From the NCBI GenBank assembly GCA_002356515.1, contig AP017605.1, positions 2,666,001-2,730,000 of the forward strand: DNA of 64,000 nucleotides, given 5' to 3'. Origin of the DNA: Mesorhizobium loti. GTDB taxonomy: Bacteria; Pseudomonadota; Alphaproteobacteria; Rhizobiales; Rhizobiaceae. The position numbers and the translations under genes were made by a program. Shown in pieces: positions 55,427-64,000 of this stretch. How positions within the stretch are numbered: the first letter of the stretch is position 1; the number at the start of each line of letters is the position of its first letter. The notes under the pieces are model-generated. The model was not told where the DNA came from and did not search any database. It saw nothing but the letters and a program-made list of their open reading frames with translations.

Positions 55427-58400
55427 CTATTGCACCGACCCGGCGCTACAGACAGCCGCGATCTCGCCGATATTCTGGCAGAAGGCAGGGCTTTCGAGGC
55501 GCGGGTCCTCGACCAGCATCTGCGTGTCGCTGGCAGCTGGCTGGCCGGTGAAGAAGACCGGGACAGGCTGTCCGCTGCCATGGATGGTGGCGTTATAGGC
55601 AACAACGCTGGCGGTGTCGGCCGGCTGCGCCACATCCGTGGTCTGCACCACCAGATCGGCGCCGACATAGGTCAATTCGTAATTCGTCGAGGCGGCAAGG
55701 CTCCCCTGTTCGATGGCATAACGGCCCGGCGCGCTTGCCGTGGTCGCATCGGTCGAGAGCGAGCCGCTGAGCGTGTCGCTGCCGGCCAGCCCGAGCCCGC
55801 CAACCGTGTAAGTGAGCGGCGGATTGGCTGCTCCCTGCGCCCGGCTTTGCGCATCGGCGACGACGGTGATCGATCGCTTGCCGATGGTGAAACCGGCGCC
55901 GGCAAAGTTGATGTCGTAGTTCGAATTGTTCGCATTGGTGATGGTGCCCTGGCCAATCGTATAGATCCCGACATCCTCTCCCGAAGCGCGATCGAGCGCG
56001 CCGACAAGAGCCGTGCCGCTGCCAAGGTCGGAGAAGCTGTAGCCAAGTGCCGGATCGGCATTGCCGTAGATCTTGCCCTGACCGGCATTGGCGGTCACCG
56101 TGACCGCCCGCTTGCCGATGCTGAAATTGGCGCCGACATAGGTGATGTCATAGTTCGTATTGGCGGCATTGGTGATCGTGCCTTGCCCGATCCCATAGGT
56201 GCCGACGGTCTCGCCCGTGCCACGGTCGAGCACGCCGACAAGCGCCGCGCCGCTGCCAAGGTCGGAGAAGGTGTAGCCGAGCGATGGGTCGGCATCGCCA
56301 TAGGTCTTGCCCTGGCCGGCATTGGCCGTGACCGTGACCGCCCGTTTGCCGATCGTGAAATCCGCGCTGGCGAAGCTGATGTCATAGTTCGCGTTGTTGG
56401 CATTGGTCAGCGTGCCTTGGCCGATGGCGTAAGCACCGACATTCTCGCCGGCGGCGCGGTCAAGCACTCCGACAAGGGCCACGCCGGTGCCAAGGTCCGA
56501 ATAGAAATAGCCGTAGGATGACGGGTCGGCATTGCCGTAGGTCTTGCCCTGGCCGGAATTGGCCGTGACCGTGACCGCCCGCCTGGCAATGGTGAAATCC
56601 TTGCTGACGAAGCTGATGTCGTAATTCGCATTGTTGGCATTGGAGAGCGTGCCTTGGCCGATCGCATAGGCACCGGCATTCTCGCCGGCAGTGCGGTCAA
56701 GCGCACCGACGAGAGCGATACCCGTGCCAAGGTCCGAATAGGTGTAGCCCAGGGATGACGGATCGGCATTGCCATAGGTCTTGCCCTGACCGGCGGTGGC
56801 TGTGACCGTGACCGTGCGCTTGCCGATGCTGAAGTTCGAACCGACATAGGTGATGTCGTAGTTCGAATTGTTGGCGTTGGTCAGCGAGCCTTGGCCAAGG
56901 GCATAGCTGCCGACATCCTCACCCGAAGCGCGGTCGAGCGCGCCGACAAGGGCCATACCGCTGCCAAGGTCGGAGTAGGTGTAGGCATAGGATGACGGGT
57001 CGGCATTGCCGTACGTCTTGCCTTGTCCGGAGGTCGCCGTGACGATGACCGCGCGCTTGCCGATGCCGAAGGTCGAGCCAACGAAGGTGATGTCGTAGTT
57101 CGAATTGTCTGCGTTGGTCAGCGAACCCTGGCCGATGACATAGCTGCCGACATCCTCGCCCGAAGCGCGATCGAGGGCGCCGACCAGCGCCGCGCCACTA
57201 CCAAGGTCGGTATAGCTGTAGCCAAGGGTCGGATCGGCATTGCCATAGGTCTTGCCCTGGCCGGAATTGGCCGTGACGGTGACCGCGCGCTTGCCGATGC
57301 TGAAATCCGCGCCGGTGAAGGTGATGTCGTAGTTCGAATTGTCGGCATTCGTCAGCGTGCCCTGGCCGATCGCGTAGGTGCCGACATTCTCACCAGAAGC
57401 GCGGTCGAGCGCACCGACGAGAGCGACACCCGTGCCGAGATCTGAGCAGCTGTAGCCATAAGACGACGGATCGGCATCGCCGTAAATCTTGGCCAGGCCC
57501 GAATTGGCAGTGACGGTGACCGCCCGCTTGTCGATGCTGAAATCCTTGCTGACGAAGGTGATGTCGTAGTTCGCATTGTCCGCATTCGTCAGCGTACCCT
57601 GGCCGATGGCGTAGGCGCCGACAGTCTCACCAGAAGCGCGGTCGAGCGCCCCGACAAGAGCGACACCCGTGCCGAGATCCGAGTAGCTATAGCCGTAGGA
57701 CGACGGGTCGGCATCGCCATAGGTCTTGCTCATGCCGGAATTGGCCGTGACTGTGACCGCCCGCCTGGCGATGGTGAAATCGGCGCCGACGAACGCTATG
57801 TCGTAGTTGGAGTTCGAGGCGTCGAGCGTACCCTGGCCGATGGCGTAGGTGCCTGCATTCTCGCCCGCAACACGGTCAAGGCTGCCCGTCAGCGTCAAAC
57901 CGCCGAGATTGGAAACCGAGTAGGTGTAGGCAGCCGGATCGCTGTCGCCATAGACCTTGCCTTGCCCTTGATCGACGGTGACGGTGATCGCCCTTTTGCC
58001 GATGGTGAAATCGCCGCCGACATAGCTGATGTCGTAGTTCGCATTGTTGGCGTTGGTCAGCGTGCCCTGGCCGATGGCATAGGCGCCGGCATCCTCGCCG
58101 GCGTCACGGTTGAGTGAGCCTGCCAGGGCGACGCCATTGCCGAGGTCCGAAACCGTATAGGTGTAGGCAGCAGGATCGGCGTCGCCGTATGTCTTTTGCT
58201 GGCCAGGATCGGCCGTCACCGTGACCGCGCGCTTGGCGACGGTGAACAATCCGGCGCTGTTGAAGGCGAGCCCGTAGCCGGTCAAGGCAGCGATATCGCC
58301 AGCGCCGACAGTAATCGTATAAGTCCCGGCTCCGAGTTGCTGAGTGGCAAGCGTGAGTGGGGGTGAGAGCGACGGCGCGCCGCTGAAGGCGGTGGCGGCG

Positions 58401-61400
58401 CTGTCGCCGAGATAGGCGTTGGCCACCCCTGCCTGATAGCCCGACACCGTGTAGGTCAATGTCGGCATGGCGGTGTCGCCGTAGATCTTCGAAGCATTTT
58501 GGGAGGTGAAGGTCAGCGTCGGCTGGTAGGCAAACACATAGCGGTTGCCGCTCACGCTCACCGTTGCACCGGCTGCCGTATTCCAGACCGCCGTGTTGCC
58601 GCTGTTGAGATTGCCGAATGTGTTGCCGGTCGGTGCTGCCGCGTAGACCAGCCAGCGTCCGCTGGTCGCGGTGACGGCATCGCTGCCGCGGCTGTTGATG
58701 AACTTGCCGCCTGCCGCCAGCACGGGGTTCGCTCCGCTGACCGTGGCGCTTGCTGCGACCGTCAGATCGCCTGATGTCCGCAGCTGCACCTGGCCTGTTG
58801 TGTTGGCGCCGGTCGTGGTCACACCGCGCGCGCTGGCGACGCTGCCGATGGTCAGTCCGCCCAGATCGACAAGATTGACCGATCCCGCATTGGCGGCAAC
58901 CGTGCCGATCTGGTTGCCGGCGTTCGTCAGGCTGAAATTGCCGGTACCGCCTAGCCACAGCGATCCTGCCGCCAGACTGCTCGTCTGCGTAACCGCGCCG
59001 TTCGACGACAGCGCCAGCGTGCCACTGCCGATCGATACCGCCTGGTCGAGCGCGAAGGTTGTCGCTGCCGTTTCGATCTGCCAGTTGGCGAAGGTAAGGC
59101 TGCCGACATAGGTCGACCCGACGGTGGCATTGGCGATGTTTTGCAACGCCGAGAGCGACGTGATCGAGCTGTCGGCTTCGTCGAGACGCCAGTTGCCGTA
59201 GACGTTAAGATTGGAGACGTTGCCGCCCGACAGGCCTGTGCGGAACGTCACGCCGTTTTGAGCGCCCGAGCTGTCGTTCGGATCCGCGTCGCGCACCGTG
59301 TAGGCGAGCACGCTGTTGTTGATCCAGCCGGTCGGCACGGCGATGTAGTAGTAGCCGTTGACGCCGGTAGTGACCGTGCCGATATCGACGCCGTTCGAGA
59401 CGCCGGTGACGAAACCCGGGTTCTTGACGTAGTAGGGTTGGCGCGTGCCCGACGACAGCGGCGTGACGCCGCTGTCCTTATAGGCAATGCCGGAGATGGC
59501 CTGGACGCCGTTTGGATAAAAACTGTTCAGATAGGGATAGAGGCCGCCGGCCCCGCCACCGAAAGCCGCGCTCAGGGCCGTGGCGCCGCCTGATTGCAAT
59601 TGCGCCGTGGTCAGGCCGGTGCTGGTGACGCCGGGTGTGCCGCCGCTGCCCACGCCAATGGTCGTTCCCGAGGTGGTGGTGTCGAAATAGACATTAGTGA
59701 CGGTCCCCCAGGAAAAGCCGACGCTGCCGCCGATGCCGGTGGCGCCCATCGTTCCGTTCACGGCGCCGGTTGAATAACCATCGCTGAGCGAGCCCGTATT
59801 AAACCCGACCAGGCCACCGGTCTTGTCGCCGCCGAGAACCGAGCCGCTGGCATAGACCTGGCTGATCGTGCCGCTGTTGTAGCCTGCAATGCCACCTACG
59901 TTGTTGGAATCGCGCGATTGCACCGCCACCGTCGAGAACGATCGGGTGATCGTACCGTCATTCTGACCGACCAGACCACCGGAGCCGCTGACACCCTGCA
60001 GGTAGCCGCTTGCCCAAACGCCCGAGATCGTACCCTTGTTCCAGCCGGCAATGGCGCCGGTTTCGTAGGAGCCGCTGGTATAGCTGTCGACGAGCCCGAC
60101 ATTACGCACCACGCCTGCCCCGCCGACATAGCCGAACAGGCCGACATAGTTGGCCGGAATCTGCCTGACCCAGATCTGGTTGATGATGTGGCCGAGCCCG
60201 TCGAAGGTACCGTTGAAGCCGTTGCCGCCGTTCTGGATATTGGTGTTGCCGTCGGTGCCGAGCGCGGTGAACCCCATCAGATTGTTCCACGAATAAGTGG
60301 AACTGGCCTCGATGTCGTTGGCGAGCGCGTAGCGCCCGTTCAGCCCGCTGTTGATCGCTTGCAGCTGGTTGATGTCATAGATCAGCGTATAGCTCTGCCC
60401 GTTGATCGACAGCGCCTGCGCCCCTTGCGCGCCGGCGAAGGTGATCTTCGCGCCAAGCGCATAGGAGGTGATGCCGCCGCTGCCGCCATTGTTGGTGACC
60501 AGGGACAGGCCGCCAACGCCGCCGATCGTGGCGCCGGCGTTGAAGACGATCGAATGATAGGCGCTGAGCGTCAGCGTGTTGGCGCTCCAGCTGATCGGCG
60601 CGGCGATGGTGATGTCCCCTGCCTGCGCGCCGCCGCTGCCCGTCGAGATGGTGACGTTGGCCAGCGCCAGCTGGTTCTGCAGCGTGGTGACATTGATGAC
60701 GCTGTCATTGGAACTGGCGGTGAAACCGCCGGTATCGGCACCATTCGAGATGGTGACGTTGTAAGGGTCGAGCAGCAGGTCGCCGGTGTCGCCGAAGCGG
60801 GCGCGCAAGTCGACCGAACCGGTGAAGTCGAACCGCTGCTTGCCGGACACTTCCGTGAAGCCGCCGTCGCCACCACTGTCGCCGCCGCGTGCCGAGATCT
60901 TGCCGGCGAAATTCGTCTGCTCGTCGGACCACACAATGACCGTGCCGCCATTGCCGGTGCCGGTGGCGTCGGCGCTGATCGTCGTATTGGCATCGACGTC
61001 CGTCGTCTCGGCCCGCTGCAACGTGCCCGAACCCTGCTTGTCGCCGCCGATCTTGATGCTGCCGCCGCCATCCCTACCCGAGGCATCGACCTTGGCTGCC
61101 TTGAGCTTCACCTTGCGGCCGGTCACCGTGACCTTGCCGCCCGAGCCGCCAGCCTTGGCCGAGGCGTCGAGCGTACCGGAAATCTCGACTGAGCCTTGGT
61201 CGCCGCCGAGCACGATGGCGCCCGATTGACCGGACACAGTGCGGGCCTCGATGACACCGGACATGTTGACCGCCTGGCGTGCCGCATCGCGCACCGCCGC
61301 CGCCTTGAGTTCGACCGTCCCGCCATCGGCGCTGATTGTACCGGAATTGCTGACCAGCGCGTTGCTGCCGTCCGCCTTGGTCGGGACGGAAACCTGCAAA

Positions 61401-62056
61401 AAGCCGTCGCCGGAGAGATCGAGCGTCGCCTTCTCGCCCGAGCCGAGCCCGACCTTGCCCAAGGGCACGCTGATCGAGCCGGCATTGTCGACGCTGCCAC
61501 CGATCAGTGCGGCATAGCCGCCACGGCCGATCGAGACGGAGCCTTCGTTTGAAACAGCCGCCGAGGCGCCTGTACCCTGGAACGTGAGCTTGCCCGCCTT
61601 GAAGTCGTCATCGTTGATATCGAGCGAGGAGCCGACGAAACCGGCGGCGCTGACCTTGCCGGTCTTGGAGATGGCGATGCCGTTGGGATTGACGAGAAAG
61701 ACCTGGCCATTGGCATTGAGTTGCCCAGCGATAGTCGACTTGGTGCTGCCGGTGACGCGGTTGAGCATCGTCGAAGTCGATGTCGGCTGGTCAATGTTGA
61801 CGGTCGCACCCGCGCCGATCGAAAAGCTCTGCCAGTTGACGATGGCCGAGTTTGTCGACTGCTTGATGCTGAGTTGCGAGGATGATGGGTTCGAGATGGT
61901 GACGCCGCCCGACGCAACACTGCCGCCGGTCGGCAATTCCTGCGCCCGCGCCGAGGTGAAACCGACAAGCGCGGTCGAGGTCAGCAGCAGCGCCATCAGT
62001 GGTGCGCTGGTGCGGTTGAGGTGTCGTGGGAAGAGGTCTTGGTTTCGCATGCTCAC
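55427..62056 (-). CDS. TpsA exoprotein: filamentous-haemagglutinin-type with MBG/YDG repeats
   Basis: The 2,209-residue protein starts with a signal peptide (cleavage near ARA|QE at 38-39). A TPS domain follows, with SAIVNWQSFSIGAGATVNI and the LVNPNGIAIS motif that the TpsB partner recognises. Next comes a beta-helix-like region to about 600, GLUG-like glycine-rich repeats (GGLVGQNDGTI, GGIAGYNSGTI) and a middle region of weak similarity. About ten near-identical MBG/YDG domains lie at 55868-58230. The final 70 residues include C-x9-C. It should be exported across the outer membrane as a long adhesive or biofilm fibre. The gene begins four bases after the TpsB gene ends, so the two form one operon. 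Confidence 0.92.
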   Translation of the reverse strand: MSMRNQDLFPRHLNRTSAPLMALLLTSTALVGFTSARAQELPTGGSVASGGVTISNPSSSQLSIKQSTNSAIVNWQSFSIGAGATVNIDQPTSTSTMLNRVTGSTKSTIAGQLNANGQVFLVNPNGIAISKTGKVSAAGFVGSSLDINDDDFKAGKLTFQGTGASAAVSNEGSVSIGRGGYAALIGGSVDNAGSISVPLGKVGLGSGEKATLDLSGDGFLQVSVPTKADGSNALVSNSGTISADGGTVELKAAAVRDAARQAVNMSGVIEARTVSGQSGAIVLGGDQGSVEISGTLDASAKAGGSGGKVTVTGRKVKLKAAKVDASGRDGGGSIKIGGDKQGSGTLQRAETTDVDANTTISADATGTGNGGTVIVWSDEQTNFAGKISARGGDSGGDGGFTEVSGKQRFDFTGSVDLRARFGDTGDLLLDPYNVTISNGADTGGFTASSNDSVINVTTLQNQLALANVTISTGSGGAQAGDITIAAPISWSANTLTLSAYHSIVFNAGATIGGVGGLSLVTNNGGSGGITSYALGAKITFAGAQGAQALSINGQSYTLIYDINQLQAINSGLNGRYALANDIEASSTYSWNNLMGFTALGTDGNTNIQNGGNGFNGTFDGLGHIINQIWVRQIPANYVGLFGYVGGAGVVRNVGLVDSYTSGSYETGAIAGWNKGTISGVWASGYLQGVSGSGGLVGQNDGTITRSFSTVAVQSRDSNNVGGIAGYNSGTISQVYASGSVLGGDKTGGLVGFNTGSLSDGYSTGAVNGTMGATGIGGSVGFSWGTVTNVYFDTTTSGTTIGVGSGGTPGVTSTGLTTAQLQSGGATALSAAFGGGAGGLYPYLNSFYPNGVQAISGIAYKDSGVTPLSSGTRQPYYVKNPGFVTGVSNGVDIGTVTTGVNGYYYIAVPTGWINNSVLAYTVRDADPNDSSGAQNGVTFRTGLSGGNVSNLNVYGNWRLDEADSSITSLSALQNIANATVGSTYVGSLTFANWQIETAATTFALDQAVSIGSGTLALSSNGAVTQTSSLAAGSLWLGGTGNFSLTNAGNQIGTVAANAGSVNLVDLGGLTIGSVASARGVTTTGANTTGQVQLRTSGDLTVAASATVSGANPVLAAGGKFINSRGSDAVTATSGRWLVYAAAPTGNTFGNLNSGNTAVWNTAAGATVSVSGNRYVFAYQPTLTFTSQNASKIYGDTAMPTLTYTVSGYQAGVANAYLGDSAATAFSGAPSLSPPLTLATQQLGAGTYTITVGAGDIAALTGYGLAFNSAGLFTVAKRAVTVTADPGQQKTYGDADPAAYTYTVSDLGNGVALAGSLNRDAGEDAGAYAIGQGTLTNANNANYDISYVGGDFTIGKRAITVTVDQGQGKVYGDSDPAAYTYSVSNLGGLTLTGSLDRVAGENAGTYAIGQGTLDASNSNYDIAFVGADFTIARRAVTVTANSGMSKTYGDADPSSYGYSYSDLGTGVALVGALDRASGETVGAYAIGQGTLTNADNANYDITFVSKDFSIDKRAVTVTANSGLAKIYGDADPSSYGYSCSDLGTGVALVGALDRASGENVGTYAIGQGTLTNADNSNYDITFTGADFSIGKRAVTVTANSGQGKTYGNADPTLGYSYTDLGSGAALVGALDRASGEDVGSYVIGQGSLTNADNSNYDITFVGSTFGIGKRAVIVTATSGQGKTYGNADPSSYAYTYSDLGSGMALVGALDRASGEDVGSYALGQGSLTNANNSNYDITYVGSNFSIGKRTVTVTATAGQGKTYGNADPSSLGYTYSDLGTGIALVGALDRTAGENAGAYAIGQGTLSNANNANYDISFVSKDFTIARRAVTVTANSGQGKTYGNADPSSYGYFYSDLGTGVALVGVLDRAAGENVGAYAIGQGTLTNANNANYDISFASADFTIGKRAVTVTANAGQGKTYGDADPSLGYTFSDLGSGAALVGVLDRGTGETVGTYGIGQGTITNAANTNYDITYVGANFSIGKRAVTVTANAGQGKIYGNADPALGYSFSDLGSGTALVGALDRASGEDVGIYTIGQGTITNANNSNYDINFAGAGFTIGKRSITVVADAQSRAQGAANPPLTYTVGGLGLAGSDTLSGSLSTDATTASAPGRYAIEQGSLAASTNYELTYVGADLVVQTTDVAQPADTASVVAYNATIHGSGQPVPVFFTGQPAASDTQMLVEDPRLESPAFCQNIGEIAAVCSAGSVQ
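55868..58230 (-). repeat. Tandem MBG/YDG domain repeats (~10 canonical units of ~78 residues)
   Basis: Each unit runs from KRAVTVTANxGQGKTYGxAD through YSDLGxGxALVGALDRA to GxYAIGQGTLTNAxNxNYDI. Units recur about every 234-237 bases. A more divergent unit stands on each side (SKIYGDTAMP before; SRAQGAANPPLTYTVGG after). The high identity implies frequent unequal recombination and makes the stretch hard to assemble from short reads. Confidence 0.88.
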
Positions 62057-62059
62057 GCC

Positions 62060-63955
62060 TCAGAACTGGATGGCACCGGCGAGCGAAAAGCGATCGCTGG
62101 TCGGTACATGGTCGTCGCGATGCTGGCGTCCCCATTCCAGCGTCAGGCTGGCGTTGGTCGCATCGCCGGCAAGGGCCGTGCCGACCTTCAGGCCAAGCCC
62201 GTAGGACGCGCCGACAATGTCGGCCGTCTCGAGCACGGTCGGCATTTCGAGATGGAGCTGCCCGACAGCGCCGAAGACATAGGGCGAGAGCGAAACGATG
62301 CCGCCGGTGAACGGCACGTACCATGGCGAGGACACCTCGCCGCGCAGCACATAGCCGGAATCGCCCTGCAGCGCGCCGGCGTCGAAGCTCGACAGGCCAT
62401 TGGGGCCGGTGAGCCCGATCTGCTCCGACTGCAGCAGCGGCTTGCCGAACGAGGTCTGCGCGCGGGCGTAAAGGTCGAGGCCGAGATGGATGGCCAGCGG
62501 CTGGCTGTAGCTGGCCGAGACCTCGAGCTTCTGGAAGTCGGCATCGGCCCCCTGGCGCGACAGCGGCAGCAGCGGCGTGGCGTCGGCGGCCGAGCGCGCG
62601 CCGAGCCCGTCAATGCCGAACGAGGCCACGACATTGCCGGTGAGGACGCCGCCGAGCGGCGTGAACCAGGTCGCGTCCGTACCGAACCTGATGATGCGCA
62701 GCCGATCCTCGGCGATCGGCAACGAAATCGGCGTCACCGCATCGAGAAAATCATTCTGCGCATCGAAGGAAAGTTCGCTGCTGATGGTCAGTGCGCGGCT
62801 GCGGATCCAGGGATAGCGGAGCCTGGCCGAATAGCGTTCGAATTCGCTGCCGAAGCCGAGCGTGCCGGGCTCGGCCGTCGGGTTGGCCCGTGTGTGGGTG
62901 GCCTCCAGATTGAGCGTCAGCCCGTCATAGCCGATCGGCACGACGATGCCGGCGGCATAGTTGCGGTTGCGCGGAGCATCGGTGAACAGCCCGCTCTCGC
63001 CGCCATCGGGATAGCCGCCAATGCGCACATAGACGAGTTCGCCCAGACCAAGCAACGAGTTGAAGTCGACGCCGACACCTGTCGACCAGCGTTGCAGCGA
63101 TGGCGACAGCGAGTTGTCCACGGTGACCTGGCCGCCAAGCGGGCGATACTTGCCGTCGATGACCAGCACGCTGGCGCCCTTCGCGGTACCGGCCTGCAAG
63201 GTCGAGCGCAGCCTGGCGCCCGGCGTGTCGCCGGCCAGGAGCAGCTTGCGCTCGATCGCCGACAGCTTGATGCTTTTCTGCCCGACCAGTGACGCCAGCG
63301 TTGCCTCGACCCGTCCGCGTATGCGCTCGGGCAGGTTGCTGGTGTCGATCCGTTCGAGGTAGCCGTCGATGACGACGAGCCTGAGCCTGGCGCCATCGTT
63401 GAGCTTTTGCGCCGGCAGCACGACCCGAACCAGTGCATAGCCGGCGCGGCCATATTCGGTCTCCAGCGCGCGCGCCGCGGCAAAGATTTCCGCCGCCGTC
63501 ACCGTGCGATGGGCGAGGCCCGCGACGATCTTGCGCGTTGCCTCGGCCATGTCAGGCAGGCCGCCTTCGACACTGACATCCCTGAGCTTGACCTTCAGCT
63601 TCTCGGCGCCCGCCGGCGCCTCGAGACCCGAACCTTCCGGGATCGTAACGGCCGCCATGTTGGTTTGCGGCGGCGGCCGGAAACTTGGCGGCGTGATCTG
63701 GCTGGCGGTCTCGGCGAACGCACCGGCGGGCAGCCCTAGACATATCGAAGCGGCGAGCATGGCGGACCACCCACCACGCACCCCGGGCCTGCAGGAAACG
63801 GGCAGGCCTTTGGCTTGTTTGCCAATCGCGATCTTGCTTCTATACTTCACCCAGCCACTCGTAATTCGAGGTACATGCGGGCATGGCTTCGCCGCCGGGC
63901 GATCTCTGATCGCTCGTCTTTGCAGTCGTTTCTCGAATTCATGTCCGAAAGGCAT
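62060..63955 (-). CDS. TpsB outer-membrane transporter (ShlB/FhaC/HecB family)
   Basis: The mature protein has a proline-rich start (TPPSFRPPPQTN), a POTRA-like region (LKVKLRDVSVEGGLPDM; RVVLPAQKLNDGARLRLVVIDGYLERI), a second POTRA near LLLAGDTPGARL, and a 16-strand barrel. The barrel includes GDSGYVLRGEVSSPW, the lid-loop region, and ends SLAGAIQF with the terminal Phe of outer-membrane barrels. It exports the downstream TpsA. The ATG at 63955 has GAGGGG seven bases upstream but gives an unusually long N-terminus before the signal-like MLAASICLGLPAGAFA; starts at GTG 63850 or ATG 63760 are also possible. Bases 63956-64000 contain only upstream sequence. Confidence 0.9.
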   Translation of the reverse strand: MPFGHEFEKRLQRRAIRDRPAAKPCPHVPRITSGWVKYRSKIAIGKQAKGLPVSCRPGVRGGWSAMLAASICLGLPAGAFAETASQITPPSFRPPPQTNMAAVTIPEGSGLEAPAGAEKLKVKLRDVSVEGGLPDMAEATRKIVAGLAHRTVTAAEIFAAARALETEYGRAGYALVRVVLPAQKLNDGARLRLVVIDGYLERIDTSNLPERIRGRVEATLASLVGQKSIKLSAIERKLLLAGDTPGARLRSTLQAGTAKGASVLVIDGKYRPLGGQVTVDNSLSPSLQRWSTGVGVDFNSLLGLGELVYVRIGGYPDGGESGLFTDAPRNRNYAAGIVVPIGYDGLTLNLEATHTRANPTAEPGTLGFGSEFERYSARLRYPWIRSRALTISSELSFDAQNDFLDAVTPISLPIAEDRLRIIRFGTDATWFTPLGGVLTGNVVASFGIDGLGARSAADATPLLPLSRQGADADFQKLEVSASYSQPLAIHLGLDLYARAQTSFGKPLLQSEQIGLTGPNGLSSFDAGALQGDSGYVLRGEVSSPWYVPFTGGIVSLSPYVFGAVGQLHLEMPTVLETADIVGASYGLGLKVGTALAGDATNASLTLEWGRQHRDDHVPTSDRFSLAGAIQF

Positions 63956-64000
63956 GCCCCCGCCCCTCGGATGACGCGGAAACTATGCCTGGCCCTGATG

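Overview
The window looks like a chromosomal stretch of a high-GC alphaproteobacterium of the order Hyphomicrobiales, most likely Mesorhizobium or a close relative. The pointers are a DUF768 small protein (a family I know mainly from Mesorhizobium), two kinds of palindromic intergenic repeat that I associate with that genus, IalB-family proteins, and an alphaproteobacterial-style nasTS-nrtABC-nirBD-nasA cluster. No rRNA, tRNA, CRISPR array, insertion sequence or phage gene was seen.

Region 1 (about 1-12,300) is a surface-polysaccharide locus. A tightly packed minus-strand operon runs from a GT4 glycosyltransferase through a Wzy/O-antigen-ligase-like membrane protein, an AsnB-type amidotransferase and a Wzz/tyrosine-kinase-like protein with degraded kinase motifs, to an unusual fusion of a P-loop kinase with a Wzx-type flippase. 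A further minus-strand gene may start at base 45 and leave the window. Divergent from the operon is a stand-alone adenylation-carrier-thioesterase (A-T-TE) protein.

Region 2 (12,700-23,100) is a type I secretion locus. It holds a TIM-barrel-like protein with a C-terminal RTX domain, a DUF768 protein, a LuxR-type regulator with a degenerate receiver, a large repeat exoprotein broken by a one-base deletion, and the secretion ATPase and HlyD-type adaptor. A TolC-like outer-membrane partner is not in the window.

Region 3 (23,100-33,300) is a minus-strand cell-surface locus: a 1,776-residue YadA-type trimeric autotransporter adhesin followed by two IalB-family proteins, a DUF4189 protein, an anchored protein of unknown function, and a 32-33-residue peptide with an exact lasso-peptide leader motif. 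Two related AraC regulators lie upstream.

Region 4 (33,600-36,400) has a cardiolipin-synthase-like PLD protein, an endonuclease/exonuclease/phosphatase-family protein and a small secreted protein.

Region 5 (36,500-47,500) is nitrate and nitrite assimilation: nasT, nasS, then nrtABC, nirB, nirD and nasA. The nasS-nrtA gap carries an NtrC-type site, a sigma-54 -24/-12 promoter and a complete ANTAR antiterminator whose second hairpin overlaps an intrinsic terminator. Nitrogen limitation (NtrC) and nitrate (NasS-NasT) would therefore act in series.

Region 6 (47,500-64,000) has an MdtABC-like RND efflux operon, then, convergent to it, a two-partner secretion pair: the TpsB transporter and a 2,209-residue TpsA exoprotein with about ten MBG/YDG repeats and a C-terminal cysteine pair.

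The most unusual items are the kinase-flippase fusion beside the A-T-TE protein, the orphan lasso-leader peptide, the frameshifted repeat exoprotein and the fully readable ANTAR leader.
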